Source of the DNA: Aquipseudomonas guryensis | GTDB taxonomy: Bacteria; Pseudomonadota; Gammaproteobacteria; Pseudomonadales; Pseudomonadaceae | Direction: 5' to 3' | Assembly (NCBI RefSeq): GCF_014164785.1 | Contig: NZ_JACJFN010000002.1 | Location: forward strand, 1-64,000 | DNA length: 64,000 nt | Part shown: positions 45,639-55,270 of the stretch, piece after piece | Layout of the letters: the number at the start of each line of letters is the position of its first letter | How positions within the stretch are numbered: position 1 is the first letter of the stretch | The notes under the pieces: generated by a model | The model's input: the letters and a program-made list of their open reading frames with translations, nothing else | What the model was told of the DNA's origin: nothing | The model's database searches: none | Translations under genes and position numbers: made by a program

Positions 45639-46991
45639 ATGGCCAAGCGCAGCAGTGGCTTGCGTTTCCAACCCAGCGGCGGCGAGCGCAAGGCGCAGGT
45701 GCCGGTGGGCAAGAAGCAGAAGCTCAGCATCGAGCGGCTGGCCAACGATGGCCGCGGTATCGCTTTCGTCGAGGGGCGCAGCTGGTTCGTCGCCGGCGCG
45801 CTGCCCGGCGAAGAGGTCGAAGCGCGCGTGCTGGCAGCGCGCAGCCAGGTGGTCGAGGCCCGCGCCGAGCGCATCCTGCAGGCGGTGGAGCTGCGTCGCC
45901 AGCCGCCTTGCGCGCATGCCGGCACGTGTGGCGGCTGCACCCTGCAGCACCTGCCACACGCCGAGCAGCTTGCCCTGAAACAGCGCAGCCTGAGTGAACA
46001 GCTGCAGCGCGTGGGCGGAGTTGAGCCCGAGCAGTGGGCCGCGCCGCTGGTCGGCCCCGAGTTTGCTTACCGCCGTCGCGCGCGCATCGCCGTGCGCTGG
46101 GACGTCAAGAACAAGCAGCTTGAGGTCGGCTTCCGCGCCGCCGCCAGCCAGGACATCGTTGCCATCGCCGACTGCCCAGTACTGGTACAGCCCTTGCAGC
46201 CTTTGCTGCGCGCGTTACCGCTGTTACTGCGCAGCCTGGAAAAACCCCAGGCGCTTGGTCACGTCGAACTGTTCCACGGCACCCAGGCGGCCCTGCTGTT
46301 GCGCCACACGGCGCCGCTGGGCGAGGCCGACCTGGCGCGCCTGCGCAGTTTCTGTAGCGAGCACCAGGCGCAGCTGTGGCTGCACGGTGCCGGCGAGCCT
46401 GAGGCCGATCAGCCTGGGCTGAGCCTGGGTTACCGCCTTGAACCCTGGAACCTGGAGCTGCAGTACCGGCCGGGGGATTTCGTCCAGGTCAACGAGCCGG
46501 TCAATCAGGCGATGGTCGAGCAGGCACTAGACTGGTTGGCAGCGCAGACTGGCGAACGGGTGCTGGATCTGTTCTGCGGCCTGGGCAACTTTGCCCTGCC
46601 GTTGGCGCAGCAGGTCGCCGAGGTGGTGGCGGTGGAAGGGGTGCAGGCGATGGTCGAACGTGCGCGTGGCAATGCCGCGGCAAACGGCCTGGGTAACCTG
46701 CACTTTTTCCGTGCCGACCTGTCGAAACCGCTGGCCGAGGCCAGCTGGGCCAGGCGACCGTTCGACGCGGTATTGCTCGATCCGCCGCGTGATGGCGCGT
46801 TCGAGGTGGTCAAGCAGATTGGTGCGCTGGGCGCCCGGCGCCTGGTCTATGTATCGTGCAATCCGGCGACCCTGGCCCGCGATGCGGCCGAGCTGGTGCG
46901 CCAGGGTTATCGGCTGAAACGGGCCGGCATTCTCGACATGTTTCCGCAGACGGCACATGTCGAGGCAATGGCGTTATTCGAGGTGGACTAG
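45639..46991 (+). CDS. rlmD: 23S rRNA (uracil-1939-C5)-methyltransferase
   Basis: This 450-residue enzyme has a TRAM domain ([35 protein letters not shown]), Fe-S cysteines ([20 protein letters not shown]), the SAM motif [16 protein letters not shown] and DPPRDGAFE with the catalytic Cys in [13 protein letters not shown]. It follows cysM by 56 bases and precedes relA. Confidence 0.95.
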   Translation: MAKRSSGLRFQPSGGERKAQVPVGKKQKLSIERLANDGRGIAFVEGRSWFVAGALPGEEVEARVLAARSQVVEARAERILQAVELRRQPPCAHAGTCGGCTLQHLPHAEQLALKQRSLSEQLQRVGGVEPEQWAAPLVGPEFAYRRRARIAVRWDVKNKQLEVGFRAAASQDIVAIADCPVLVQPLQPLLRALPLLLRSLEKPQALGHVELFHGTQAALLLRHTAPLGEADLARLRSFCSEHQAQLWLHGAGEPEADQPGLSLGYRLEPWNLELQYRPGDFVQVNEPVNQAMVEQALDWLAAQTGERVLDLFCGLGNFALPLAQQVAEVVAVEGVQAMVERARGNAAANGLGNLHFFRADLSKPLAEASWARRPFDAVLLDPPRDGAFEVVKQIGALGARRLVYVSCNPATLARDAAELVRQGYRLKRAGILDMFPQTAHVEAMALFEVD

Positions 46992-47071
46992 GAAGTCCAC
47001 GTAATCCGACTGGCCCAGAGAGGCTGGCGATATTTCTGCGAGTCGAGCGCTCGCCGTAGGGAAGGTAAGAG

Positions 47072-49318
47072 ATGGTACAGGTCAGGGCTCATCAGCCGAT
47101 CAACGATGACGGCAGCATCAACCTGCAAGCGTGGCTGGACCACACCCTGAAAGCCGACCCGGCGCTGGACCGCGCGGCGCTGCAAGTCGCCTGCGAGTTC
47201 GCCCGCGATGCCGAGCAGCAGGCCAACGCCGCGCAGAACCTGTGGGCCGAGGGCAACTCCAGTTTCCGTACCGGTCTGGAGATCGCCGAGATCCTCGCCG
47301 ACCTCAAGCTCGACCAGGATTCGCTGGTGGCCGCGGTGATCTACCGCGCCGTGCGCGAAGGCAAGATCACCCTCAAAACGGTGCAGGAAAAGTTCGGCCC
47401 GGTAGTGGCCAAGCTGGTCGAGGGTGTGCTGCGCATGGCGGCTATCAGCGCCTCGCTGAATCCGCGCGACTCCCTGGTGCTCGGCTCCCAGGCGCAGGTG
47501 GAGAACCTGCGCAAGATGCTGGTAGCCATGGTCGATGATGTGCGCGTGGCGCTGATCAAGCTGGCCGAGCGCACCTGCGCGATTCGTGCGGTCAAGCATG
47601 CCGACGACGAGAAGCGCCACCGCGTGGCCCGCGAGGTTTTCGACATCTACGCGCCGCTGGCTCACCGCTTAGGGATTGGCCACATCAAGTGGGAGCTGGA
47701 GGACCTGTCCTTCCGCTACCTGGAGCCTGAGCAGTACAAGCAGATCGCCAAGCTGCTGCACGAGCGCCGCCTCGATCGTGAGCAGTACATCAACGATGTG
47801 ATGAAGCAGCTGCGCGAAGAGCTGACTGCCGCCGGGATCAAGCCGGACATCAGCGGGCGGGCAAAACACATCTATTCGATCTGGCGCAAGATGCAGCGCA
47901 AGGGCCTGCAGTTCAGCCAGATCTACGACGTGCGCGCGGTGCGCGTGCTGGTGCCGGAAATGCGCGACTGCTACACCGCGCTGGGCATCGTGCACAGCCT
48001 GTGGCGGCACATCCCCAAGGAGTTCGACGACTACATCGCCAACCCCAAGGAGAATGGCTACCGCTCCCTGCACACCGCGGTGATCGGCCCGGACGGCAAG
48101 GTGTTGGAAGTACAGATCCGCACCTCGGCCATGCACGAGGAAGCCGAGCTGGGCGTGTGCGCGCACTGGAAGTACAAGGGCACCGACGTCAAGGGCAACT
48201 CCGACCACTACGAGGAGAAGATCTCCTGGCTGCGCCAGGTGCTTGAGTGGCACGAAGAACTCGGCGACATCGGCGGCCTGGCCGAACAGCTGCGCGTCGA
48301 TATCGAGCCGGACCGGGTCTACGTGTTTACCCCGGACGGTCACGCCATCGACTTGCCCAAGGGCGCCACGCCGCTGGACTTCGCCTACCGCGTACATACC
48401 GAGATCGGCCACAACTGCCGTGGCGCCAAGATCAACGGGCGCATCGTGCCGCTCAGCTACAGCCTGCAGACCGGCGAGCAGGTGGAGATCATCACCGGCA
48501 AGAACGGCTCGCCGAGCCGCGACTGGCTGAACTCCAACCTAGGCTACATAACCACCTCACGGGCCCGGGCGAAGATCGTCCACTGGTTCAAGCTGCAGGA
48601 CCGCGACCAGAACGTCGCCGCCGGCAAGACCATGCTCGAGCGCGAATTGGCGCGTCTGGCGTTGCCGCACGTGGACTTCGACAAGCTGGCCGACAAGTGC
48701 AACATGAAGACCGCCGAGGACATGCATGCCGCCCTCGGCGCCGGCGACCTGCGCCTGGCCCACGCGGTCAATATGGCGCAGCAACTGGTCGAGCCGGAGC
48801 GTGGCAACGAGCAGCTGGAGCTGATCCCGCGGCGTGCCAGCACCGGCTTCAAACCGGGCAAACGCGGCGATATCCAGATCCAGGGCGTCGGCAACCTGCT
48901 GACGCAGATGGCCGGCTGCTGCCAGCCGCTGCCGGGCGACCCGATCGTCGGCTACATCACCGTTGGCCGCGGGGTTTCCATCCACCGCCAGGACTGCGCC
49001 TCGGTGTTGCAGCTGGCCGGGCGCGAGCCGGAGCGGATCATCCAGGTCAGCTGGGGCCCGGTGCCGGTGCAGACCTACCCGGTGGATATCGTGATCAAGG
49101 CCTACGACCGCTCCGGCCTGCTGCGCGACGTCTCCCAGCTGCTGCTCAACGAACGGCTCAACGTGCTGGCGGTGAACACCCGCTCGAACAAGGAAGACAA
49201 CACCGCGTCGATGTCGATTACCGTCGAGATTCCCGGGCTGGATGCGCTGGCGCGTTTGCTCGGGCGCATCTCGCAGTTGCCCAATATTATCGAGGCCCGC
49301 CGCAGCCGCAGCAGTTGA
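47072..49318 (+). CDS. relA: GTP pyrophosphokinase RelA
   Basis: This 748-residue ribosome-bound (p)ppGpp synthetase has a degenerate HD domain (SLVAAVIYRAVREGKI), a synthetase domain (YRSLHTAVIGPDGKVLEVQIRTSAMHEEAELGVCAHWKYKG), TGS (RVYVFTPDGHAIDLPKGATPLDFAYRVH), and a C-terminal ZFD/RIS (AGCCQPLPGDPIVGYIT) and ACT domain. GGGAAGG precedes the ATG. Expected partner in the stringent response. Located between rlmD and mazG, as in other pseudomonads. Confidence 0.97.
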   Translation: MVQVRAHQPINDDGSINLQAWLDHTLKADPALDRAALQVACEFARDAEQQANAAQNLWAEGNSSFRTGLEIAEILADLKLDQDSLVAAVIYRAVREGKITLKTVQEKFGPVVAKLVEGVLRMAAISASLNPRDSLVLGSQAQVENLRKMLVAMVDDVRVALIKLAERTCAIRAVKHADDEKRHRVAREVFDIYAPLAHRLGIGHIKWELEDLSFRYLEPEQYKQIAKLLHERRLDREQYINDVMKQLREELTAAGIKPDISGRAKHIYSIWRKMQRKGLQFSQIYDVRAVRVLVPEMRDCYTALGIVHSLWRHIPKEFDDYIANPKENGYRSLHTAVIGPDGKVLEVQIRTSAMHEEAELGVCAHWKYKGTDVKGNSDHYEEKISWLRQVLEWHEELGDIGGLAEQLRVDIEPDRVYVFTPDGHAIDLPKGATPLDFAYRVHTEIGHNCRGAKINGRIVPLSYSLQTGEQVEIITGKNGSPSRDWLNSNLGYITTSRARAKIVHWFKLQDRDQNVAAGKTMLERELARLALPHVDFDKLADKCNMKTAEDMHAALGAGDLRLAHAVNMAQQLVEPERGNEQLELIPRRASTGFKPGKRGDIQIQGVGNLLTQMAGCCQPLPGDPIVGYITVGRGVSIHRQDCASVLQLAGREPERIIQVSWGPVPVQTYPVDIVIKAYDRSGLLRDVSQLLLNERLNVLAVNTRSNKEDNTASMSITVEIPGLDALARLLGRISQLPNIIEARRSRSS

Positions 49319-49344
49319 GCTGCTGCGCTCGGTCTGGCGTTGTT

Positions 49345-49404
49345 GAAGTGGCGCCGGAAAATGCTCATTGGCCACAGCCAACTCCGCTTTTCCGGCGCCA
49401 CTTC
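49345..49404. repeat. Long inverted repeat between relA and mazG
   Basis: A perfect 17-base arm (49345-49361 and 49388-49404, GAAGTGGCGCCGGAAAA and its complement) with a 26-base centre that can itself pair (TTGGC/GCCAA). There is no T run. It is too long and regular for an ordinary terminator without one, and may be a small palindromic element. Confidence 0.8.
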
Positions 49405-49488
49405 GCCTAGCCAGCCCTTCGCTCGCGACGCTCAACCCTGACCGTTACCTATCCGGGCTACCCGCTAATTACCTATCCAGGGCTTGTC

Positions 49489-50319
49489 ATGTACCAACTC
49501 GACGACCTGCTGCACCTGATGGCCCGCCTGCGCGACCCGCAGCACGGCTGCCCGTGGGACCTCAAACAGAGCTACGCGACCATCGTCCCCCACACCATCG
49601 AGGAAGCCTACGAGGTGGCCGACGCCATCGAGCGCAGCGACTTCGAGCACCTGCCAGGCGAGCTCGGCGACCTGCTGTTCCAGGTGGTCTACTACAGCCA
49701 GCTGGCCCGCGAGGAGGGGCGTTTCGAGTTCGCCCAGGTGGTCGATGGCATTACCCGCAAGCTGATTCGCCGCCATCCCCACGTGTTCGTCGATGGCGAC
49801 CTGTATGGCGCGCCGGATGCGGCGAAACTCGAGGAAGCAGCGGTCAAGCAGCGCTGGGAAGAATTGAAGGCCGAGGAACGTGCAGAAAAGGCCGCCGTCC
49901 CCGAGCAGCTGTCGCTGCTGGATGATTTGCCCAACGCGCTGCCGGCTCTGAGTCGCGCGGTCAAGCTGCAGAAGCGCGCGGCCCAGGTCGGTTTCGACTG
50001 GCCGGAAGCCCTGCCGGTGGTGGACAAGGTGCGCGAGGAGCTGGACGAAGTGCTGGAGGCCATGAGCGAGAACGACCCGCAGGCCATCGCCGAGGAAATC
50101 GGCGACCTGCTGTTCGTGGTCACCAACCTGGCGCGCCATCTCAAGGTCGATCCGGAAACTGCCCTGCGTAGCGCCAACGGCAAGTTCGAGCGGCGCTTCC
50201 GCTTTATCGAACAAACCTTGCGCGCAGCCGGCCAGGCCATTGAGAATTGCAGCCTGGAACAACTGGATGCCCTGTGGGGCGAAGCCAAGAAGCAGGAAAA
50301 ACGCCTGCCTGGCTGTTAA
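49489..50319 (+). CDS. mazG: Nucleoside triphosphate pyrophosphohydrolase MazG
   Basis: This 276-residue enzyme hydrolyses NTPs and lowers (p)ppGpp in E. coli. Both MazG domains carry the EExxE acid motif with a following DxxD (N-terminal: TIEEAYEVADAIE and GELGDLLFQVV; C-terminal: VREELDEVLEAM and EIGDLLFVVTN). The start LDDLLHLMARLRDPQHGCPWD is characteristic. ATG at 49489. The Shine-Dalgarno sequence is weak. Confidence 0.95.
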   Translation: MYQLDDLLHLMARLRDPQHGCPWDLKQSYATIVPHTIEEAYEVADAIERSDFEHLPGELGDLLFQVVYYSQLAREEGRFEFAQVVDGITRKLIRRHPHVFVDGDLYGAPDAAKLEEAAVKQRWEELKAEERAEKAAVPEQLSLLDDLPNALPALSRAVKLQKRAAQVGFDWPEALPVVDKVREELDEVLEAMSENDPQAIAEEIGDLLFVVTNLARHLKVDPETALRSANGKFERRFRFIEQTLRAAGQAIENCSLEQLDALWGEAKKQEKRLPGC

Positions 50320-50339
50320 CTGTCGAGATTGAATGCCTT

Positions 50340-50879
50340 ATGAGCCTTTCCCTCCGCGATCAGCTGTTGAAAGCCGGTCTGGTCAATGAAAAGCAGGCCA
50401 AACAGGCCGGCAAGCAGAAGCAGAAGCAGCAGCGCCTGGAGAAGAAGAACCAGGTCGAAGTCGATGACTCGCAGAAGCAGGCCGCCCTGCAGGCCATGGC
50501 CGAGAAGGTCGCGCGTGACCAGGAGCTGAACCGCCAGCAGCAGGAGAAGGCTGCTCAGAAGGCCCTCGCCGCGCAGATCAAGCAACTGATCGAGACCTCG
50601 CGCCTGCCGAAGATGACCAGCGAGGACTACTACAACTTCGTCGACGACAAGAAGGTCAAGCGCATCGCGGTCAACGGCATGCTGCGTGACAAGCTCAGTC
50701 GTGGCTCGCTGGCCATCGTCCGGCATGCCGGCGGCTACGAGATCATCCCGCGCGAAGCCGCGCTGAAGATCCAGGAGCGCGACCCGCAGCGCGTGTTGCT
50801 GCTCAACACCCAGACCGAAGCGCCGGATGCCGACGACCCGTACGCCGCCTACCAGGTGCCGGACGACCTGATGTGGTGA
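50340..50879 (+). CDS. DUF2058 family protein
   Basis: This 179-residue cytoplasmic protein has a charged, glutamine- and lysine-rich coiled-coil N-terminus (SLRDQLLKAGLVNEKQAKQAGKQK) and a C-terminal nucleic-acid-associated-looking domain (FVDDKKVKRIAVNGMLRDKLSRGSLAIVR). The family (YaiL-like) is poorly characterised. ATG at 50340, 20 bases after mazG, so cotranscribed. Confidence 0.88.
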   Translation: MSLSLRDQLLKAGLVNEKQAKQAGKQKQKQQRLEKKNQVEVDDSQKQAALQAMAEKVARDQELNRQQQEKAAQKALAAQIKQLIETSRLPKMTSEDYYNFVDDKKVKRIAVNGMLRDKLSRGSLAIVRHAGGYEIIPREAALKIQERDPQRVLLLNTQTEAPDADDPYAAYQVPDDLMW

Positions 50880-50931
50880 TGCCGAATAGGTGAAAAAGCC
50901 GGGCAATGCCCTAACGCTGTTCACTTAAGGA

Positions 50932-50968
50932 AAGCGCCGCCTTCTATCTCCTGGAAGGCGGCGTTTTT
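50932..50968 (+). terminator. Terminator of the mazG-DUF2058 unit
   Basis: CGCCGCCTTC / GAAGGCGGCG stem with a nine-base loop and TTTTT. It lies about 55 bases after the DUF2058 stop codon. Confidence 0.85.
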
Positions 50969-51028
50969 CTTTGCGGCACATGCAGTGGCCCGGCAATGGG
51001 ATCATGGCTTTCTGGCAACACGGACAGT

Positions 51029-51148
51029 CCCCTCTCCCACTTGTGGGAGAGGGTTAGGGAGAGGGGCGCAAAACGCTTAAGTGAGTAGCCGTAGCCCGGA
51101 GCAATCCGGGAAACAGGCCATGGCACTCCCGGATTGCATCCGGGCTAC
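51029..51148. repeat. Repeat cluster: CCCCTCTCCC palindrome and inverted REP pair
   Basis: The first module (51029-51065) matches the palindromes at 20522 and 39778. Then come GTAGCCCGGAGCAATCCGGG (51091-51110) and, inverted, CCCGGATTGCATCCGGGCTAC (51128-51148), a BIME-like pair of REP units. The 307-base gap 50880-51186 has no gene. Confidence 0.85.
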
Positions 51149-51186
51149 AACTGGGCCTCGCGTAGGGTGTTTGCCGGGTTGCGTTG

Positions 51187-51462
51187 TTAGCAGCGCGTAC
51201 TACCCAAGAGCACCCGACCGAAACTGGCACCCGCATCCAGCGGCGTGATGGCCAGCAGGCGATCCATGCGCAGGCGCTGCTCGCCCGCAGCGCCGCGCAC
51301 GATGAAGAACTCCTCCTTGCTCGCATTAATCTCCGTGGTCACTGCCTCGGCTTGCAGCTCGCTGCCATCGGTCAGCTCGATGCGCAGGTGGTAATGGTGC
51401 AGGCAGGCGATCTCCAGGTAGTCATAGAGATCGCAAGCGATGGGCTGGTAGCTGTCGTTCAT
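51187..51462 (-). CDS. Rho-binding antiterminator (Rof/YaeO family)
   Basis: This 91-residue small beta-barrel protein (MNDSYQPIACDLYDYLEIACLHHYHLRIELTDGSELQAEAV) has the ROF family start YQPIACDLYDYLE. Such proteins bind Rho and lower termination. ATG at 51462. The Pfam motif match is strong by eye, but I could not test function. A repeat cluster follows its end. Confidence 0.86.
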   Translation of the reverse strand: MNDSYQPIACDLYDYLEIACLHHYHLRIELTDGSELQAEAVTTEINASKEEFFIVRGAAGEQRLRMDRLLAITPLDAGASFGRVLLGSTRC

Positions 51463-51515
51463 GGCGCTTTCCCCTGATGGCTCACTGACCAGCCTAGGGT
51501 ATTTTCGCCAGGCAG

Positions 51516-51545
51516 AAAAAAGCCGGGCATTGCCCGGCTCGTTTG
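51516..51545 (-). terminator. Terminator of the DUF3108 gene
   Basis: GAGCCGGGC / GCCCGGCTT stem followed, on the minus strand, by six T. Thirteen bases after the stop codon. Confidence 0.85.
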
Positions 51546-51557
51546 CCGCAGGAGTGC

Positions 51558-52274
51558 TTACTTCTTGATGCCTTCGACGGTGCGGCCACCCACCGTGCCG
51601 TCCTTGAGCATGATCTGGTATTCCTTGCCGTCCTTTTCCACCTGGTGCAGGCGCACCAGCAGGTAGTCCCAGTCCTTGGCGAACCACAGCACGGTCTTGC
51701 GGCTGCTCTGGGTCGGATCGCGCACGCGCTCGACCTTGACTGCGTCGATCAGTCCGGCCTGAGTGCGCACGCGCTCCTCGCCCAGCACGCGGAAGTCGTA
51801 GACCTCGATCTCGTCGCCGTCGACCACCTGGTAACTCATGCTCTGCTTACCGGCGGCGACGTCTTTCTGCAGCACCAGCTGGTAGGTCGATTTGTCCTGC
51901 ATGCCACGGTTGAGGGCGAAACGCACCGGCTCACCACGATCGCTGCCGAGCACCTGCTTCTCGGTCCAGTCGAAGTCATGCTCGACCTGCTTGGCCTTGC
52001 CCAGGCCGCTGCGTTCGAAGCGGTAGGTCAGCGGCAGGAAGGTGTCGCTCTCGACGCGGAAGGTGCTGACTTCGCTGAGGCTGGCGACCAGCATGGCCGC
52101 TTCGAACGTCAGCTCCCAGCGCCCATTGTCCAGGGCTTTCAGGCTGCGTTCGGCGGTGCCACTGATCGGTACCTGTTTCCAGTCGGCGGTGTAGCTCGCG
52201 GCAAACGGTTTCAGTTCGAGGGCCTGCACCGGCAGGGTCAATAAGGCGAGTAGCAACAACAGGACGCGGGGCAT
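51558..52274 (-). CDS. DUF3108 domain protein, exported
   Basis: This 238-residue periplasmic protein has a signal peptide (about residues 1-18, VQA). The DUF3108 features are LKPFAASYTADWKQVPISGTAERSL, ADWKQVPISG and RKTVLWFAKDWDYLLVRLHQVEKDGKEYQIML. Function unknown. It follows purN by eight bases on the same strand and probably shares its transcript. Confidence 0.88.
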   Translation of the reverse strand: MPRVLLLLLALLTLPVQALELKPFAASYTADWKQVPISGTAERSLKALDNGRWELTFEAAMLVASLSEVSTFRVESDTFLPLTYRFERSGLGKAKQVEHDFDWTEKQVLGSDRGEPVRFALNRGMQDKSTYQLVLQKDVAAGKQSMSYQVVDGDEIEVYDFRVLGEERVRTQAGLIDAVKVERVRDPTQSSRKTVLWFAKDWDYLLVRLHQVEKDGKEYQIMLKDGTVGGRTVEGIKK

Positions 52275-52282
52275 GGAGTCTC

Positions 52283-52930
52283 CTAGTTGCGAATGATATG
52301 GCCGCTGGCTGGCAGGGCCTGGCCATCGAGCAGGGCGCCATCAGCAGCATGGCGCAGACGACCACTGGCAAACCAGCTGACCGCCAGGGGATAGATGCGG
52401 TGTTCTTCGGCGTGCACGCGTTGCGCCAGGCTCTCTGGCGTGTCGTCAGCCTGTACCGGGACTACCGCTTGTACGACCAGTGGGCCGCCATCGAGTTCCT
52501 CGGTCACGAAGTGCACGCTGCAGCCATGCTCGCGATCACCGGCTTCCAGCGCGCGCTGGTGGGTGTGCAGGCCCTTGTACTTGGGCAGCAGCGAGGGATG
52601 GATATTCAGCAGGCGACCTTCGTAGTGACGGACGAAGCCGCCACTGAGGATGCGCATGAAACCGGCGAGCACCACCAGTTGCGGATCGAAGCCGTCGATG
52701 GCCTCGACCAGCGCGGCATCGAAGGCTTCGCGGCCGTCGAACTGCTTGTGGTCGAGGACCAGGGTGTCGATGCCGGCCTGCTTGGCGCGTTCCAGTCCGT
52801 AGGCATCGGCGCGATTGGAAATCACCGCGCGGATGCGGGCCGGGCTGTCACCCTTGGCGATGCTGTCGATCAGGGCCTGCAGGTTGCTGCCAGACCCGGA
52901 AATCAGCACCACGACATTGCAGTCGGCCAT
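52283..52930 (-). CDS. purN: Phosphoribosylglycinamide formyltransferase
   Basis: This 215-residue enzyme of purine synthesis has CNVVVLISGSGSNLQALID, the catalytic NIHPSLLPKYKGLHTHQRALEAGD (Asn, His) and Asp in TEELDGGP. ATG overlaps the purM stop by one base, so the two are coupled. Order purM-purN is standard. Confidence 0.96.
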   Translation of the reverse strand: MADCNVVVLISGSGSNLQALIDSIAKGDSPARIRAVISNRADAYGLERAKQAGIDTLVLDHKQFDGREAFDAALVEAIDGFDPQLVVLAGFMRILSGGFVRHYEGRLLNIHPSLLPKYKGLHTHQRALEAGDREHGCSVHFVTEELDGGPLVVQAVVPVQADDTPESLAQRVHAEEHRIYPLAVSWFASGRLRHAADGALLDGQALPASGHIIRN

Positions 52931-53988
52931 TAGTGGGCTTTCAGGTTGTTCAGCACGACCTGAGCAGCGCCTTCGGCTGCTACGCCGATCTGGCCGATCA
53001 CCCACGGAGCTTCACCGGACGCGCGCAGGCTGGCCAGGGTCGCTTCGACCTGGTCCTGGGCGACGCAGATGACCATGCCGACGCCGCAGTTGAGCACGCG
53101 GTGCATCTCGTGTTCGTCGACGTTGCCTTTTTCCTGCAGCCAGTCGAACACCGCCGGGCGGGTCCAGCTGGCCACGTCGACCACTGCCTGGGCGCCTTGC
53201 GGCAGCACGCGCGGGATGTTGTCGAGCAGGCCGCCACCGGTGATGTGGGCCATGGCCTTGACCGCGCCGGTTTCCTTGATCAGCTTGAGCAGCGGCTTGA
53301 CGTAGATACGGGTCGGCGCCATCAGCAGGTCGGTCAGCGGCTTGCCAGCCACCTGGGTGGTTGCGATATCGACGCCAGCTACTTCGATGATCTTGCGGAT
53401 CAGCGAGTAGCCATTGGAGTGCGGGCCGGAGGAAGGCAGGGCGATCAGTGCGTCACCCGTGGCGACTTTCGAGCCGTCGATGATCTCGGCCTTTTCCACC
53501 ACGCCGACGCAGAAGCCGGCCAGGTCGTAGTCTTCGCCTTCGTACATGCCCGGCATTTCGGCGGTCTCACCACCTACCAGGGAGCAGCCTGCCAGTTCGC
53601 AGCCGGCGCCGATGCCGGTGACCACGGTGGCGGCTACGTCGACGTTGAGCTTGCCGGTGGCGTAGTAGTCGAGGAAGAACAGCGGCTCGGCGCCGCACAC
53701 CACCAGGTCGTTGACACACATGGCAACCAGATCCTGGCCGATGCTGTCGTGTTTGTTCAGGTTCAGCGCCAGGCGCAGCTTGGTGCCGACGCCGTCGGTG
53801 CCGCTGACCAGTACCGGCTGCTTGTAGCCGGCGGGAATTTCACACAGAGCGCCGAAACCACCCAGGCCACCCATGACTTCCGGGCGCGCGGTGCGCTTGG
53901 CGACGCCTTTGATGCGTTCGACCAGGGCTTCACCGGCGTCGATGTCTACACCGGCGTCCTTGTAGCTGATGGAGGGTTGCTTGCTCAT
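52930..53988 (-). CDS. purM: Phosphoribosylformylglycinamidine cyclo-ligase
   Basis: This 352-residue AIR synthetase has the start [68 protein letters not shown] and [16 protein letters not shown], all typical of PurM. GTP- or ATP-dependent ring closure, the fifth step of purine synthesis. Divergent from the DUF2066 gene. Confidence 0.96.
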   Translation of the reverse strand: MSKQPSISYKDAGVDIDAGEALVERIKGVAKRTARPEVMGGLGGFGALCEIPAGYKQPVLVSGTDGVGTKLRLALNLNKHDSIGQDLVAMCVNDLVVCGAEPLFFLDYYATGKLNVDVAATVVTGIGAGCELAGCSLVGGETAEMPGMYEGEDYDLAGFCVGVVEKAEIIDGSKVATGDALIALPSSGPHSNGYSLIRKIIEVAGVDIATTQVAGKPLTDLLMAPTRIYVKPLLKLIKETGAVKAMAHITGGGLLDNIPRVLPQGAQAVVDVASWTRPAVFDWLQEKGNVDEHEMHRVLNCGVGMVICVAQDQVEATLASLRASGEAPWVIGQIGVAAEGAAQVVLNNLKAH

Positions 53989-54195
53989 GGGTTCAGGCCT
54001 TTAAAGGGGGAAGTTCGAGTGGCGACCGGCCCTGGGTGGTGCCCACAGGCATGCCGGTCTGCGAAGGCGCGCGATTTTATCAGGCTTGCCCGCCAGCGGC
54101 CACCGGCCCCGACGGTTGCCGGGTGGCCGGCGGCTGTTTAAGGTATAGCCCTTCACGTGCGCCTGTCGCACAACCCCCAGCCTTCGAGACTCACC

Positions 54196-55221
54196 ATGCG
54201 CCTGTTCGTTCGTCTGTTTGCCCTGTGCTGCGCGCTGCTCAGCCTGCCGTCCTTCGCCGAGCCGGTCAGCGGCCTCTATCAGGTGCGCGAAGCGGTCACC
54301 AGCCAGCAGCCGGAAGAGCGCACGCTGGCCCTGGGCAAAGCCCTGGAAACCCTTGTGCTGCGCCTCACTGGCGATGCCAAGGCGCTGCAATCGCCAGCCC
54401 TGGAAGGGGTGCGCAAGGACCCGCAGCAGCTGGTCAGCCGCTATGTCTACGAAGGCGAAACCCTGGTGGTGGACTTCGATCCGCTGACCACCGACAACAA
54501 GCTGCGCCAAGCTGGGTTGGCCCTGTGGGGGGCTAACCGGCCATCGATCCTGGCCTGGTGGCTGAATGCTGGCGTCGAGGGCGCCAACCTGGTCGGTGAC
54601 GGCCAGGAAGCCGCCGCGCCATTGCAACAGGCCGCGCAGAATCGTGGCTTGCCGCTGCGCCTGCCACTGGCGGATCTGCAGGAACAACTGGTGGCGACCG
54701 CGGAAAACCTTAGCGCCAGCCAGCCCGACGCGCTGCAGCCAGCTTCCGAGCGCTACTCCGCGGATGCCCTGCTCGCTGTGCAGGCACGCGAGGCCGACGG
54801 TCAATGGCAAGCCGAATGGCGCCTGTGGCTGGGCGATAGCCGCGAGCAGGGCAAGGCTCAGGGTATCGACCAGAAAGCCCTGGCCGATGCCGTGCTGCTG
54901 GCTGTCAGCGAGCGCCTGGCACCGCGTTTCGTGGTCAAGCCAGGTGCCGCTGGTGCAATGGTCGTCGAGGTACAGGGCGCCGATCTGTCCCGCTATGCCG
55001 AGTTGGCGCGACTGCTCGAACCCTTCGCTGCGCGGCTGAGCAAGGTCAAGGGCGACCAACTGACCTGGCAGGTCAACGCCAGCGCCGAACAGCTGCGCGC
55101 CCAGCTGGGCCTGGCCGGCTTGCAGGAAGTTCCGGCAGATGCCGCGCCGCTGGATGCCAGCGCTGCAGCTGGGGCTACACCGACATCAGCAGCGGTCAAC
55201 CTGTTGCGCTTTCGCTGGTAG
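54196..55221 (+). CDS. DUF2066 domain protein, exported
   Basis: This 341-residue protein has a signal peptide (about residues 1-21, FAE). DUF2066 features are GLYQVREAVTSQQPEERTLALGKALETLVLRLTGD, SRYVYEGETLVVDFDP and NRPSILAWWLNAG. Function unknown. It is likely periplasmic. It is followed by the PerM-family gene at 55271, and both lie in the same order in P. aeruginosa (PA0946 region). Confidence 0.88.
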   Translation: MRLFVRLFALCCALLSLPSFAEPVSGLYQVREAVTSQQPEERTLALGKALETLVLRLTGDAKALQSPALEGVRKDPQQLVSRYVYEGETLVVDFDPLTTDNKLRQAGLALWGANRPSILAWWLNAGVEGANLVGDGQEAAAPLQQAAQNRGLPLRLPLADLQEQLVATAENLSASQPDALQPASERYSADALLAVQAREADGQWQAEWRLWLGDSREQGKAQGIDQKALADAVLLAVSERLAPRFVVKPGAAGAMVVEVQGADLSRYAELARLLEPFAARLSKVKGDQLTWQVNASAEQLRAQLGLAGLQEVPADAAPLDASAAAGATPTSAAVNLLRFRW

Positions 55222-55270
55222 TTCGCTGCCAGCTCCCAGTTAACTGCTAAATCAAGGCGGAGAGCCTGAT

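Noticed and set aside
48247..49410. 387-codon plus-strand frame within relA
   Set aside because: Arg-rich out-of-frame product of relA with no domain.
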